A DNA stretch of 9,784 nt from an uncultured Acinetobacter sp. (GTDB taxonomy: Bacteria > Pseudomonadota > Gammaproteobacteria > Pseudomonadales > Moraxellaceae): NCBI GenBank assembly GCA_900771065.1, contig CAAGMP010000081.1, forward strand, positions 1 to 9,784, written 5' to 3'. The position numbers and the translations under genes are program-made. Positions 1 to 6,290 of this stretch are shown one piece after another (the first letter of the stretch is position 1; the number at the start of each line of letters is the position of its first letter). The notes beneath the pieces were generated by a model. That model ran no database searches and was not told the DNA's origin. It saw only the letters and a list, made by a program, of their open reading frames with translations.

Positions 1-233
1 ATTTATATGTTTCAGGCTACATTACTTTAGCGTATTTATGGGCACGTATGGCAGCGGTTGCCTATGCTCAATTAAAAACAGATACCACAGAAGTTGATTT
101 TTATCGTGCGAAAATTGCAACAGCACAGTTCTACTTTAAGAAATTGTTGCCGCGTGTACATGGACATATTGCTGTTATTAAAACAGGTGCTGAACCATTA
201 ATGCAGTTAGATGCGGAACATTTTGCATTTTAA
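1..233 (+). CDS. acyl-CoA dehydrogenase, C-terminal fragment (5' end outside window)
   Basis: The reading frame is open from the left edge (first full codon at base 3) to a TAA at 231-233, giving about 76 residues of the C-terminus. The segment runs from LYVSGYITLAYLWARM through an alanine-rich helix and a KIATAQFYFKKLLPR stretch to a final LDAEHFAF. This matches, from memory, the helical C-terminal extension (acetyl-CoA dehydrogenase C-terminal-like domain) that follows the catalytic core in the roughly 600-residue acyl-CoA dehydrogenases of Acinetobacter and Pseudomonas. Those enzymes are FAD-dependent and carry out the first step of fatty acyl-CoA beta-oxidation in the cytoplasm. The catalytic base and FAD site are outside the window, so substrate chain length cannot be judged. 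The ATG at 48 is an internal methionine, not the start. A terminator follows within 20 bases, so this is the last gene of its transcript. Confidence 0.75.
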   Translation, partial: LYVSGYITLAYLWARMAAVAYAQLKTDTTEVDFYRAKIATAQFYFKKLLPRVHGHIAVIKTGAEPLMQLDAEHFAF

Positions 234-248
234 TTACATAATATAAAC

Positions 249-280
249 AAAAAGGCAGTTTTTAAAAGCTGCCTTTTTTA
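249..280 (+). terminator. Rho-independent terminator after the acyl-CoA dehydrogenase gene
   Basis: An 8-bp stem AAAGGCAG (251-258) pairs with CTGCCTTT (269-276) around a 10-base loop and is followed by an unbroken T run. The A run before the stem makes it symmetric, but the only gene ending nearby is on the plus strand. It separates that gene from psiE. Confidence 0.85.
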
Positions 281-343
281 TTTTGTGCATAGAATTTGCT
301 TCTCTTTTCTAAATAACGATTTTAAGTTTAAGGAAAAGATCAT

Positions 344-820
344 ATGAACAACAGTCGACTTCATCACTTGGAAAAACTGATTGATCGTTATGGCAACATT
401 ACAGTAGAAAGTTTTCATTATCTGGCTCTGTTTGTTATTGGCTGCATGGTTATTTGGTCAGCAGGACATACCATTTATGAAATTTTAACCGTCAAACAAT
501 TTGCAACAATTGATGATATTTTACTGCTGTTTATTTATTTAGAATTAGGTGCAATGGTTGGAATTTACTTTAAAACCAATCATATGCCTGTACGTTTTTT
601 AATTTATATTGCCATTACCGCGCTCACACGACTGCTTATTTCAGACATACAACACGACCATAAAGCCGATTTAGATTTAATTATTATCACAGGTTCAATT
701 CTTATTTTAGGTTTAGCAATTTTGATTGTTCGCTTTGCATCTTGGAATTATCCTTCAGTGGTTCAAGAAAAACATCGTCGTGCTAAAGTCCCACGACCTG
801 AAGATGATGAATTAGCTTAA
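344..820 (+). CDS. psiE: PsiE family inner-membrane protein (phosphate-starvation-inducible E homologue)
   Basis: This 158-residue protein has four predicted membrane helices (about 24-46, 56-76, 82-100 and 111-131) and a charged C-terminal tail ending in EDDELA. The stretch YLELGAMVGIYFK followed by a conserved His-Met-Pro-Val-Arg turn and a YIAITALTRLLI helix is characteristic of the PsiE family. E. coli PsiE is 136 aa; the extra length here is mostly the tail. In E. coli, psiE is induced by phosphate limitation through PhoB and its biochemical function is unknown. I see no clear pho box (CTGTCAT-type direct repeats) in the 110 bases upstream, so phosphate control is not supported by this sequence. 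The ATG at 344 has a good Shine-Dalgarno, AAGGA at 330-334. The stop overlaps the stop of the opposing gene by 4 bp, with no terminator between them. Confidence 0.85.
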   Translation: MNNSRLHHLEKLIDRYGNITVESFHYLALFVIGCMVIWSAGHTIYEILTVKQFATIDDILLLFIYLELGAMVGIYFKTNHMPVRFLIYIAITALTRLLISDIQHDHKADLDLIIITGSILILGLAILIVRFASWNYPSVVQEKHRRAKVPRPEDDELA

Positions 821-1236
821 TTTTTGGGAACTAACATATAACGCCCATCTTCAAAAATCCAATACATTCCTTGAGGGGGCGCAGGTAAACCTAAACGCTC
901 CCAATCGGTAATCACTTCATAGGTTGAACTTTTTATACTTGTGCTATTCGGATCGCCATTGACCCAAATATAAGTTTGATGATTGTAGTTACTATAACTT
1001 GGTGCTTGATAATTAAAATATACACCATTTGGCTGTATCGGGCGATGCGGTGGTTGATTATGCGGAGGACGCTGATTTTGTGGCGGTAAAGGACGATTTG
1101 GGCTATGGGGTTTCATAGGTGGCTGAACTGTTTGCGGACGGTTGTTGCCCACATTAATTCCCACATTCCAACTTGCAAAAACACTACTTTGTAACAAACA
1201 AGATAAAATACCAAATAGGATTTTTTTGTATTGCAT
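817..1236 (-). CDS. small secreted proline-rich protein with RcnB-like C-terminal motif
   Basis: With the start at the ATG at 1236, the protein is 139 residues. An N-terminal signal peptide (KK, then a hydrophobic run, then SSVFA-S) should be cleaved after about residue 21, placing the protein in the periplasm or outside. Residues about 36-70 are a low-complexity Pro/Asn/Gln/His-rich linker. The C-terminus has a GLPAPPQGMYW..EDGRYMLV pattern, resembling the PPxGxxW...vLv signature of RcnB-family periplasmic proteins. E. coli RcnB helps nickel/cobalt homeostasis, but the usual hydrophobic tail after the motif is missing here, so a metal role is only a suggestion. An in-frame TTG at 1248 would add MGIP, but it overlaps the GGGGA Shine-Dalgarno (about 1242-1246) that serves the ATG, so the ATG is preferred. 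Its stop shares the TTAA at 817-820 with the stop of convergent psiE. Confidence 0.7.
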   Translation of the reverse strand: MQYKKILFGILSCLLQSSVFASWNVGINVGNNRPQTVQPPMKPHSPNRPLPPQNQRPPHNQPPHRPIQPNGVYFNYQAPSYSNYNHQTYIWVNGDPNSTSIKSSTYEVITDWERLGLPAPPQGMYWIFEDGRYMLVPKN

Positions 1237-1300
1237 TGGAATCCCCAAACTGATGTTTAAATTACAGTAACATGATAAAACGGGTTAAAAATAATTTAAT

Positions 1301-1331
1301 TTGTAATAGATTAAGCAATTTTCATTATACT
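1301..1331 (+). promoter_or_regulatory. putative promoter for the 149-aa protein gene
   Basis: A TATACT -10 at 1326-1331 is preceded by TTGTAA at 1301-1306. The 19-bp spacer is longer than ideal, so the -35 assignment is weak. A start site near 1338 would give a leader of about 26 bases to the GTG at 1364, but only 8 bases to the upstream TTG at 1346. That helps choose the start codon. Confidence 0.45.
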
Positions 1332-1363
1332 AGAATGACTTTAATTTGAATTGGATCTATTAC

Positions 1364-1813
1364 GTGTCTACTTCCCTTAGTTTCGATCGTTTATACAATT
1401 TTTTTTGTAAAATTCCGAGTATTCAAAAAAGTTATATTGACTCTTATGGAACCGATGGCAAACAAGCATGGTGGTTTAAATTTCAAATTAATATTGAGCA
1501 TCCTTTAGCTTGGCAAACAGTACAAGAATTAGGACATGTTTTAAATTATATTTCGAAAAATGAACGTTTACCCACCCAATTTTTGCCTGTTTCTCCACCA
1601 CCTTATATGAATGGGGAAGCCAAACAGTTTTTAGCTTGGGTAATTCAATGTAATCATGCCGATTTTAGTCCTGATGTCGTTTGTGATTGGTTAGAAGCCC
1701 GTTTACCTAGCCCTGTTGATGATGAAGAAAAATGGAAAATTCAAACAGATCTTTCTAGCTTAGAACAAATGCCCGATCGTGAATTAGATCAGCTCATTCC
1801 ACCTTTACCTTAA
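1364..1813 (+). CDS. conserved-looking hypothetical protein, 149 aa
   Basis: I do not recognise a named family. With a GTG start at 1364 the protein begins MSTSLSFDRLYNFF and has 149 residues. It has no signal peptide and no membrane helix, so it is probably cytoplasmic. It is rich in Trp, Tyr, Phe and Pro (for example AWWFKF and VSPPPYM), and the C-terminal third is acidic (VDDEEKW, EQMPDRELDQL). Codon use and the clean stop at 1811-1813 look like a genuine gene. The GTG is chosen because GGA at 1353-1355 lies 8 bases upstream and because the likely transcription start near 1338 leaves too little leader for an in-frame TTG at 1346, which would give 155 aa. The gene stands alone: it is divergent from the RcnB-like gene and convergent with the PLD-fold gene. 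The pattern suggests a genus-level conserved protein, but that is inference. Confidence 0.65.
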   Translation: MSTSLSFDRLYNFFCKIPSIQKSYIDSYGTDGKQAWWFKFQINIEHPLAWQTVQELGHVLNYISKNERLPTQFLPVSPPPYMNGEAKQFLAWVIQCNHADFSPDVVCDWLEARLPSPVDDEEKWKIQTDLSSLEQMPDRELDQLIPPLP

Positions 1814-1840
1814 AATAAAAAGCGCGCCTTTTGCGCGCTA
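1811..1840 (-). terminator. intrinsic terminator between convergent genes, strongest for the minus strand
   Basis: A 7-bp all-GC-core stem AGCGCGC (1821-1827) pairs with GCGCGCT (1833-1839) around a 5-base loop. Read on the minus strand, the stem is followed by TTTTTATTTT, a good U-tract, so it ends the PLD-fold gene whose stop is at 1847-1849. On the plus strand the stem is followed by ATCCTATTT, a poorer tract, so it may end the upstream plus-strand gene less efficiently. Confidence 0.85.
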
Positions 1841-1846
1841 TCCTAT

Positions 1847-3202
1847 TTAAAAATCTGACCATCCACTCCATTCTTTCCAACGATATAACCCTGTTTGCCA
1901 TATCGATTGTTGCGCATATTTTGCATAATCGACACTGTGAGGTGCTAACCACAATTGCGCAAAATAAGTTTTAGCATCCTGAAAAACAGGAGCTTGTGCC
2001 TGACCAATCACCCGAACATCAGTTTCTAAATTATAATTTTTTAAACTGCGTGCAGTAAAATGTGCAGAACCTAAAATAAGCTCAGCTTGAGCTTGATTAT
2101 ATTTTAAAATCATGTTGGTTGAACATTGGGCTTGCTGCTGCGCACACCAACGCAGTTGAATGCCCGATTGCGTTAATTCGTTGGCAACGGGCTGATTCGG
2201 TAATTGATTTTTTTCCAATAAAATACGAACTGTCACACCGCGTTGTTGTGCTTGTTTTAAAGCTTCAATGACATGACGTTCCGACAAATAAAATGCCGTT
2301 ACATCAAGATGATCTTTGGGTTTTGCTGTTTCAACCAAATTTAAAATTGCGTGATAAATTGCTTGTTCAGTTAAAACTTGCACTTGAGGTAAATTTTGCT
2401 GCGCTTCAAATTCACCCACAATTAAAGTAGACAAATTACCTTGTGAAAACTGTGCAACTGTGCGTTGTGTATTTAATAAATCAACTGCTGTATTGCCTGT
2501 CACCAATAATGCAGCTTGATTTTGTTTCGCTTTTAAATTGATGCCACCAATTAAAGTTTGCCAGCCAGTTGGCGTATCGACCACCAAAGCTTGACGGTGA
2601 TTTGCTTTTAAATTCAACCAATTCAAGTAACTACGCAAAGTAACTTGCCCATGACCTAATGGATTTTCCAACCAACCTTTTTGCGTATTATTACCTAACC
2701 CTTGACAGCACAAATACCAAAATCCTGACCATAATGGATTTGATGCGCGTAACGGCAACAAATTCGTTTCAATCACATCAATACCAACGAGGCGTAACTG
2801 TCGATACAACTCCACATCTACACCGCCATAAGCCGAATTACTTGGATCCGTGATTACAGTAACTTCAAGCAAAGGATCAATACGTTTTTTACGAATTAAC
2901 GCATCTAAAATAGGTTGAGCAGGTTGGGCAACTTCTTGATTTAATGTCGCAAGATCTAACACAATGCTACGTTGCGCTTCATTGATTAGTTTTAACATGG
3001 TCGCTTGATTTGCATCATTTGCAATAAATTCGACCTGTGCATGACGCAATTTTCCTGTGTAATTTAAACCTTCAGGCAATCTTTTATAACTTTGATAAAT
3101 CGCTGAACCCACGTAGGAAATAAAAATAATCAAACAAAATACTAAAAAATAATGTCGATTTGACCAATTTAATTTTTGATGAATTTTGTGAAAAACGCGC
3201 AT
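1847..3202 (-). CDS. membrane-anchored phospholipase D-fold protein with degraded HKD motifs
   Basis: This 451-residue protein has an uncleaved N-terminal membrane anchor (about 18-36, preceded by basic residues), so the bulk should face the periplasm. It shows two PLD-like halves. The first has an AQRSIVLDLATLN strand near 76-88 and NHRQALVVDT...LIGGINL at 201-223. The second has LDVTAFYLSERHVIEALKQA near 299-318 and ILGSAHFTARSL at 376-387. In phospholipase D and cardiolipin-synthase-type enzymes each half carries HxKxxxxD. Here motif 1 reads H202-R-Q204-x4-D209, with Lys replaced by Gln (codon CAA). In motif 2 the segment before GSA is CSTNMILKYNQ, with no His-x-Lys in any register. I therefore call the fold with fair confidence but doubt catalysis. 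The start is the ATG at 3202, since the next Met is at residue 69, beyond the anchor. It lies 54 bp downstream of the zinc receptor gene on the same strand. It could alternatively be an active divergent PLD family with a different motif 2. Confidence 0.7.
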   Translation of the reverse strand: MRVFHKIHQKLNWSNRHYFLVFCLIIFISYVGSAIYQSYKRLPEGLNYTGKLRHAQVEFIANDANQATMLKLINEAQRSIVLDLATLNQEVAQPAQPILDALIRKKRIDPLLEVTVITDPSNSAYGGVDVELYRQLRLVGIDVIETNLLPLRASNPLWSGFWYLCCQGLGNNTQKGWLENPLGHGQVTLRSYLNWLNLKANHRQALVVDTPTGWQTLIGGINLKAKQNQAALLVTGNTAVDLLNTQRTVAQFSQGNLSTLIVGEFEAQQNLPQVQVLTEQAIYHAILNLVETAKPKDHLDVTAFYLSERHVIEALKQAQQRGVTVRILLEKNQLPNQPVANELTQSGIQLRWCAQQQAQCSTNMILKYNQAQAELILGSAHFTARSLKNYNLETDVRVIGQAQAPVFQDAKTYFAQLWLAPHSVDYAKYAQQSIWQTGLYRWKEWSGWSDF

Positions 3203-3236
3203 AAAAAACCTAGCTCAACATTCAGTCAAGCTAGGT
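3203..3236 (-). terminator. terminator-like hairpin between znuD and the PLD-fold gene, overlapping the latter's RBS
   Basis: On the minus strand ACCTAGCT (3236-3229) pairs with AGCTAGGT (3215-3208), an 8-bp stem with a 13-base loop, followed directly by five more T before the ATG at 3202-3200. It therefore looks like an intrinsic terminator for the receptor gene. The AGG in its distal arm (3211-3209), 6 bases before the ATG, is also the only plausible Shine-Dalgarno for the PLD-fold gene. The hairpin could terminate, attenuate or mask that RBS. Confidence 0.7.
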
Positions 3237-3256
3237 CAATTTACAGCGAAAAAGGA

Positions 3257-5275
3257 TTAGAAATTAAAATTCACACCCACTGTAAAATTACGCCCAACTT
3301 GGGGAATGGTCGATAAAAATGAAGCATGTTGATAAACTTGATCATTGAGCAAATTATTTGCTTCAAGGAAAACAGTATAACTATTTTTTGCATTAATTTG
3401 GTCAGTATAATTTAAACCTAAATTCAACATATTATAACCTGCTGTTTTTGTTTCATAATCTGCAATTTTATTTTGCTTAAAGACATGAAAATATTCGGCA
3501 GAACCTGACCAATGATCATCAACTAAAACGTTAAAACGTGTACCTAAACGCCCACTTGGAATACGTGGTGCATTTTGATTGTCAATTTTACCACGTACAT
3601 AATCGCCAAAAACTGTCCACGTATATTGTTCAGTAAACGCGTAACTTAATTGGGCTTCTGTACCATAAAAACGGGCTTTATCTTGTGAATACTTGACCAA
3701 ACGGAAGTTTTCTTCCTGATCTAAAGTGTCTGCATAAATATAGTTATTGAACCAATTATGATAAACACTCATCGAATAATTTAAACGATCTTGATTGTAA
3801 GCAAAACCCAATTCTAAATTGTTCGATTTTTCTTTTTTCAAGCTGTCCGTACCCAATTCATAAGTATTTGTCGCAAAATGTACCCCATTTGCATACAACT
3901 CTTGCGGCAAAGGTAAACGCTCTTGATGCGATGCTGTGAAAGATAATGTGTAATTAGGTATAAATTCCCAACTTGCACCTGCTGCTGCTGAAAATGCACC
4001 ACCATTAAAATCTTTTAACTGGGTATTATCAATATTGATTTTTTGATGATCATAACGTGCCGATACTTCGTAATCGACTTGATTGAAATTGGCTTTTTCA
4101 ATTGCAAATAAACTCCATTTTTTGGTTTTATTTAAATCTAAAAAAGCTTCATCTCCTGTAATATCAATTTTTTGTTGTACGTATTGTGCGCCAATTGTAC
4201 CAGACCAAGCACCCCACTCCTGATGATCTAATTCTAAACGTGCGGTGTAACCATCATTTTTAAAATTGGTAATCGGTTCATTACCTTCTAACTCGTCATG
4301 TTTATAACGTGTATAACTTGCTTGCGCACGTAATGCGTCAAAACCTGTGAATGGCTGTCTTAATTCAGAACGTACATCGTAACGTTCCGATTTTAAATCA
4401 ATCCATGGATTATCTTCGTCACTATGCGCACCAGTACCATGTCCCGGATGTGCACCATGTGCGCCACAATGCAATGATAAACCATGAACATGACAATCAT
4501 GATATTCATGACTATGTCCCGGTAAACCATATTGATTTTGACGGTTGCTATATGACATACCAACAAAACCGCGGTCATAAATCCAAGATAAACCTAAATT
4601 GAGCGTTTGATCTTTAGCAAAGGTATTGTCTACTCGGCGTTCTTCATAACCCGATGGCGCAATATAATCATTGGCATGACGTTTTAATGCTTCTAAACGT
4701 AAAGCGAATTGATCACCCAATGCCACAGTTGTTTCTAAACTACCTAATCGCTCATCGCTACCGCTGTTATAACGTGCCATGACCGAGCCTTCATACTCAT
4801 TTTTTGGCATAGCTTCAGGAATACGACCATCTTTTACATCAACAGTTCCGCCCACTGAACCTGCACTATATAACAAGGTTTCTGGACCACGAATAATTTT
4901 TACTTCTTTAGCTAAAACAGGATCAACGCTGACTGCATGATCGGGTGATAATGTCGCAACATCGGTTAAATCTGAACCATTTTCAACAATTTTAACGCGT
5001 GCAGAATCTTGACCACGAATAACAGGATAACTTGAACCTCCACCAAATTCATTGGTGTAAACCCCAAGTTCATTGTCTAACGCATTACCAATGGTTACCG
5101 AACCTTTCATTAACTGTTCTTTTTCAACTTGCTGTGTTGCAAAATTGGCTTGAGATTCTTGTGCTTGAACTTGAATCGTTTCCAATTTTTGTACATTAGT
5201 TTGTTCATTTGCAAAAGCAAATGGTGAAATAAAAGTAAACATAGCAATTGCTAAAGGGTGTTTACGAAAAAGCAT
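3257..5275 (-). CDS. znuD: ZnuD-like TonB-dependent outer-membrane zinc receptor
   Basis: Counted from the ATG at 5275 this is a 672-residue protein. A signal peptide of 22 residues ends FAFA before NEQ. A TonB-box-like ETIQVQAQ lies at about 32-39, followed by a plug domain (PVIRGQDSARVKIVENG, then GPETLLYSAGSVGGTVDV) and a beta-barrel ending in the terminal phenylalanine VGVNFNF. The key feature is a loop at about 251-290 that begins GLPGHSHEYHDC and contains ten His (254, 256, 259, 262, 264, 269, 273, 276, 279, 284) and two Cys (261, 270), before PWIDLKSERYD. This closely resembles the zinc-binding extracellular loop of Neisseria meningitidis ZnuD and its Acinetobacter homologues, including the Cys pair. 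The family imports zinc (in some reports also heme) across the outer membrane using TonB-ExbBD energy. Zur control is indicated by the operator just upstream. An upstream in-frame ATG at 5293 lacks a Shine-Dalgarno and lies at the likely transcription start; GAGAG at 5285-5281 serves the ATG at 5275. Confidence 0.88.
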   Translation of the reverse strand: MLFRKHPLAIAMFTFISPFAFANEQTNVQKLETIQVQAQESQANFATQQVEKEQLMKGSVTIGNALDNELGVYTNEFGGGSSYPVIRGQDSARVKIVENGSDLTDVATLSPDHAVSVDPVLAKEVKIIRGPETLLYSAGSVGGTVDVKDGRIPEAMPKNEYEGSVMARYNSGSDERLGSLETTVALGDQFALRLEALKRHANDYIAPSGYEERRVDNTFAKDQTLNLGLSWIYDRGFVGMSYSNRQNQYGLPGHSHEYHDCHVHGLSLHCGAHGAHPGHGTGAHSDEDNPWIDLKSERYDVRSELRQPFTGFDALRAQASYTRYKHDELEGNEPITNFKNDGYTARLELDHQEWGAWSGTIGAQYVQQKIDITGDEAFLDLNKTKKWSLFAIEKANFNQVDYEVSARYDHQKINIDNTQLKDFNGGAFSAAAGASWEFIPNYTLSFTASHQERLPLPQELYANGVHFATNTYELGTDSLKKEKSNNLELGFAYNQDRLNYSMSVYHNWFNNYIYADTLDQEENFRLVKYSQDKARFYGTEAQLSYAFTEQYTWTVFGDYVRGKIDNQNAPRIPSGRLGTRFNVLVDDHWSGSAEYFHVFKQNKIADYETKTAGYNMLNLGLNYTDQINAKNSYTVFLEANNLLNDQVYQHASFLSTIPQVGRNFTVGVNFNF

Positions 5276-5294
5276 CGTTCTCTCACACATCATT

Positions 5295-5317
5295 TTTTCG
5301 TTATATTATAACATTTC
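5295..5317 (-). promoter_or_regulatory. Zur operator overlapping the znuD promoter
   Basis: On the minus strand 5317-5300 reads GAAATGTTATAATATAAC. This contains the perfect palindromic core GTTATA-A-TATAAC typical of gammaproteobacterial Zur boxes, and the full left half GAAAT-GTTATA. Only the outer five bases on the znuD-proximal side deviate (GAAAA where ATTTC is expected). With zinc bound, Zur would sit on the -10 region and repress znuD. The match is to the consensus as I remember it. Confidence 0.8.
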
Positions 5318-5330
5318 ATTTTTTTTACAA
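5303..5330 (-). promoter_or_regulatory. putative znuD promoter
   Basis: TTGTAA at 5330-5325 and TAATAT at 5308-5303 are separated by 16 bp. A better -10 hexamer, TATAAT, lies at 5310-5305 but would leave only 14 bp to that -35. Either way the -10 lies inside the Zur palindrome and transcription should begin near 5295, which makes the ATG at 5275 (about 20-base leader) more likely than the ATG at 5293. Confidence 0.5.
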
Positions 5331-5331
5331 T

Positions 5332-5360
5332 TTAAAATTCAATTTTTTTAAGGCTATACT
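5332..5360 (+). promoter_or_regulatory. putative promoter of the DUF4184-like gene
   Basis: TATACT at 5355-5360 is a good -10. The best-placed -35 is TTAAAA at 5332-5337 with a 17-bp spacer, which is weak. Transcription would start near 5367, giving a leader of about 25 bases. The Zur palindrome lies about 15-20 bp upstream of this -35. Confidence 0.45.
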
Positions 5361-5391
5361 CAACACAAAGATCAAAATTTGTCTATAAATT

Positions 5392-6159
5392 ATGCCATTT
5401 ACGATTTCACATACCGTTTTAGCGCCTTTTATTTCTAAACTCAGCCAAAACAAATTGAGCATTGCTCCATTGGCAATAGGATGTATGGCACCTGATTTAT
5501 TTCGTTTATTTAGTGATGACACCAGTTTGTTTTCACATCATTGGCAAGCGATTTTGTATCCCAATTTGCTCATTGGCTGGCTGTTTTGTGTGTTGTGGTA
5601 TGTTTTGTACCGAAATTATTTTTATAGTTTGTTGTGTTTAAATGATCCTATTGAATTACCTAACTTAAAATCAAAATTTTTATTTTTCATACAAATCAGT
5701 TTTGGATTAATTTTAGGTAATATCACACATCTACTTTGGGATGGTTTAAGTCACTCCGATGCACGCACGTTTATTTTTGCCGATTTTTTAGCGCAAAATA
5801 TTCAAATTTTTCATCAAACTTATCCAATGCATCGGGTATTACAAATAGGTTTTTCTGTTGTGGCCTTACCCATTTTATTTTACTTTTGCCAGCAATATTA
5901 TCGGCAATATCATGTTGATTATTTATACACAAAAAAGATGCGTCAAATGATTTTGCTAAGTTTTATTTTCGTGCTTGGGCTCAGTAGTATCTTCACGTGG
6001 TGGTTTATTCAAAAGCATTTAATGGTGCTTTTACCGCATCATTTGTATTTTTTTATTGGGAAAAGTTTTAACCAATTTGCCCAAATGAGTTTGCTATTTT
6101 TGAGTTTGGTTTGTTGTATTTTTCTATTTTTACAACCTAAATCTAAACAATCAAAATGA
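5392..6159 (+). CDS. DUF4184-like integral membrane protein
   Basis: This 255-residue, strongly hydrophobic protein has several membrane helices (about 58-80, 97-112, 150-167, 187-206 and 228-247). It starts MPFTISHTVLAPF, followed by GCMAPDLFRLF at 30-40, FSHHW at 47-51 and GNITHLLWDGLSH at 109-121. These features match, from memory, the DUF4184 family, in which the N-terminal PFTxSH, the APD, and the HLLWDxxSH segment are the conserved parts. The repeated His/Asp residues (H7, D35, H113, D117, H121) at membrane edges recall the YdjM-like membrane-bound metal-dependent hydrolases, but no reaction is established and I do not assign one. The ATG at 5392 has no obvious Shine-Dalgarno. It is retained because the conserved MPFTISH motif begins there. 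The gene is divergent from znuD and shares its short intergenic region with the Zur operator. No terminator is visible after it. Confidence 0.7.
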   Translation: MPFTISHTVLAPFISKLSQNKLSIAPLAIGCMAPDLFRLFSDDTSLFSHHWQAILYPNLLIGWLFCVLWYVLYRNYFYSLLCLNDPIELPNLKSKFLFFIQISFGLILGNITHLLWDGLSHSDARTFIFADFLAQNIQIFHQTYPMHRVLQIGFSVVALPILFYFCQQYYRQYHVDYLYTKKMRQMILLSFIFVLGLSSIFTWWFIQKHLMVLLPHHLYFFIGKSFNQFAQMSLLFLSLVCCIFLFLQPKSKQSK

Positions 6160-6186
6160 TTTGCAGCAAGATTTCAACAATGCGCC

Positions 6187-6215
6187 TTGTGACAATGGTT
6201 TCAAAAAGGCATAAT
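6187..6215 (+). promoter_or_regulatory. putative aspS promoter
   Basis: TTGTGA (6187-6192) and CATAAT (6210-6215) are separated by 17 bp. Transcription from near 6222 would give a leader of about 70 bases. A short inverted repeat, AAGGCA (6206-6211) with TGCCTT (6218-6223), brackets the -10 and may be coincidental. I see no T-box or other tRNA-sensing leader in the remaining bases. Confidence 0.55.
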
Positions 6216-6290
6216 CTTGCCTTAACTTCATAAGCGGTGCGCTGTTTACGCATACGCAACCATTAGCCATATAGTTGGATTTATAACGCT

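Noticed and set aside
234..343. A pho box upstream of psiE.
   Set aside because: The region was read for CTGTCAT-like direct repeats spaced by 11 bp and none was found. No convincing -35/-10 pair was found either, so no regulatory feature is called.
1237..1248. TTG start at 1248 for the RcnB-like protein.
   Set aside because: The TTG overlaps the GGGGA Shine-Dalgarno of the ATG at 1236, and the extra MGIP adds nothing to the signal peptide.
2659..2853. Plus-strand open frame of 64 codons inside the PLD-fold gene.
   Set aside because: Antisense shadow of a longer gene with an identifiable fold; no start signals.
4351..4602. Plus-strand open frame rich in His and Asp opposite the receptor gene, and a second shadow frame at 4393-4578 on the minus strand.
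   Set aside because: Both lie over the His-rich loop of znuD. The repeated CAT/CAC codons give low-complexity open frames in other phases, and neither has an RBS or a recognisable domain.
5276..5293. ATG ATG at 5293-5288 as the znuD start.
   Set aside because: No Shine-Dalgarno, nearly abuts the Zur palindrome, and would fall at the predicted transcription start. The ATG at 5275 has GAGAG in place and opens directly into a normal signal peptide.
6206..6223. Inverted repeat AAGGCA-taatct-TGCCTT between the DUF4184-like gene and aspS as a terminator.
   Set aside because: The 6-bp stem has no T-tract after it and brackets a good -10 hexamer, so it is at most a possible operator and may be chance.
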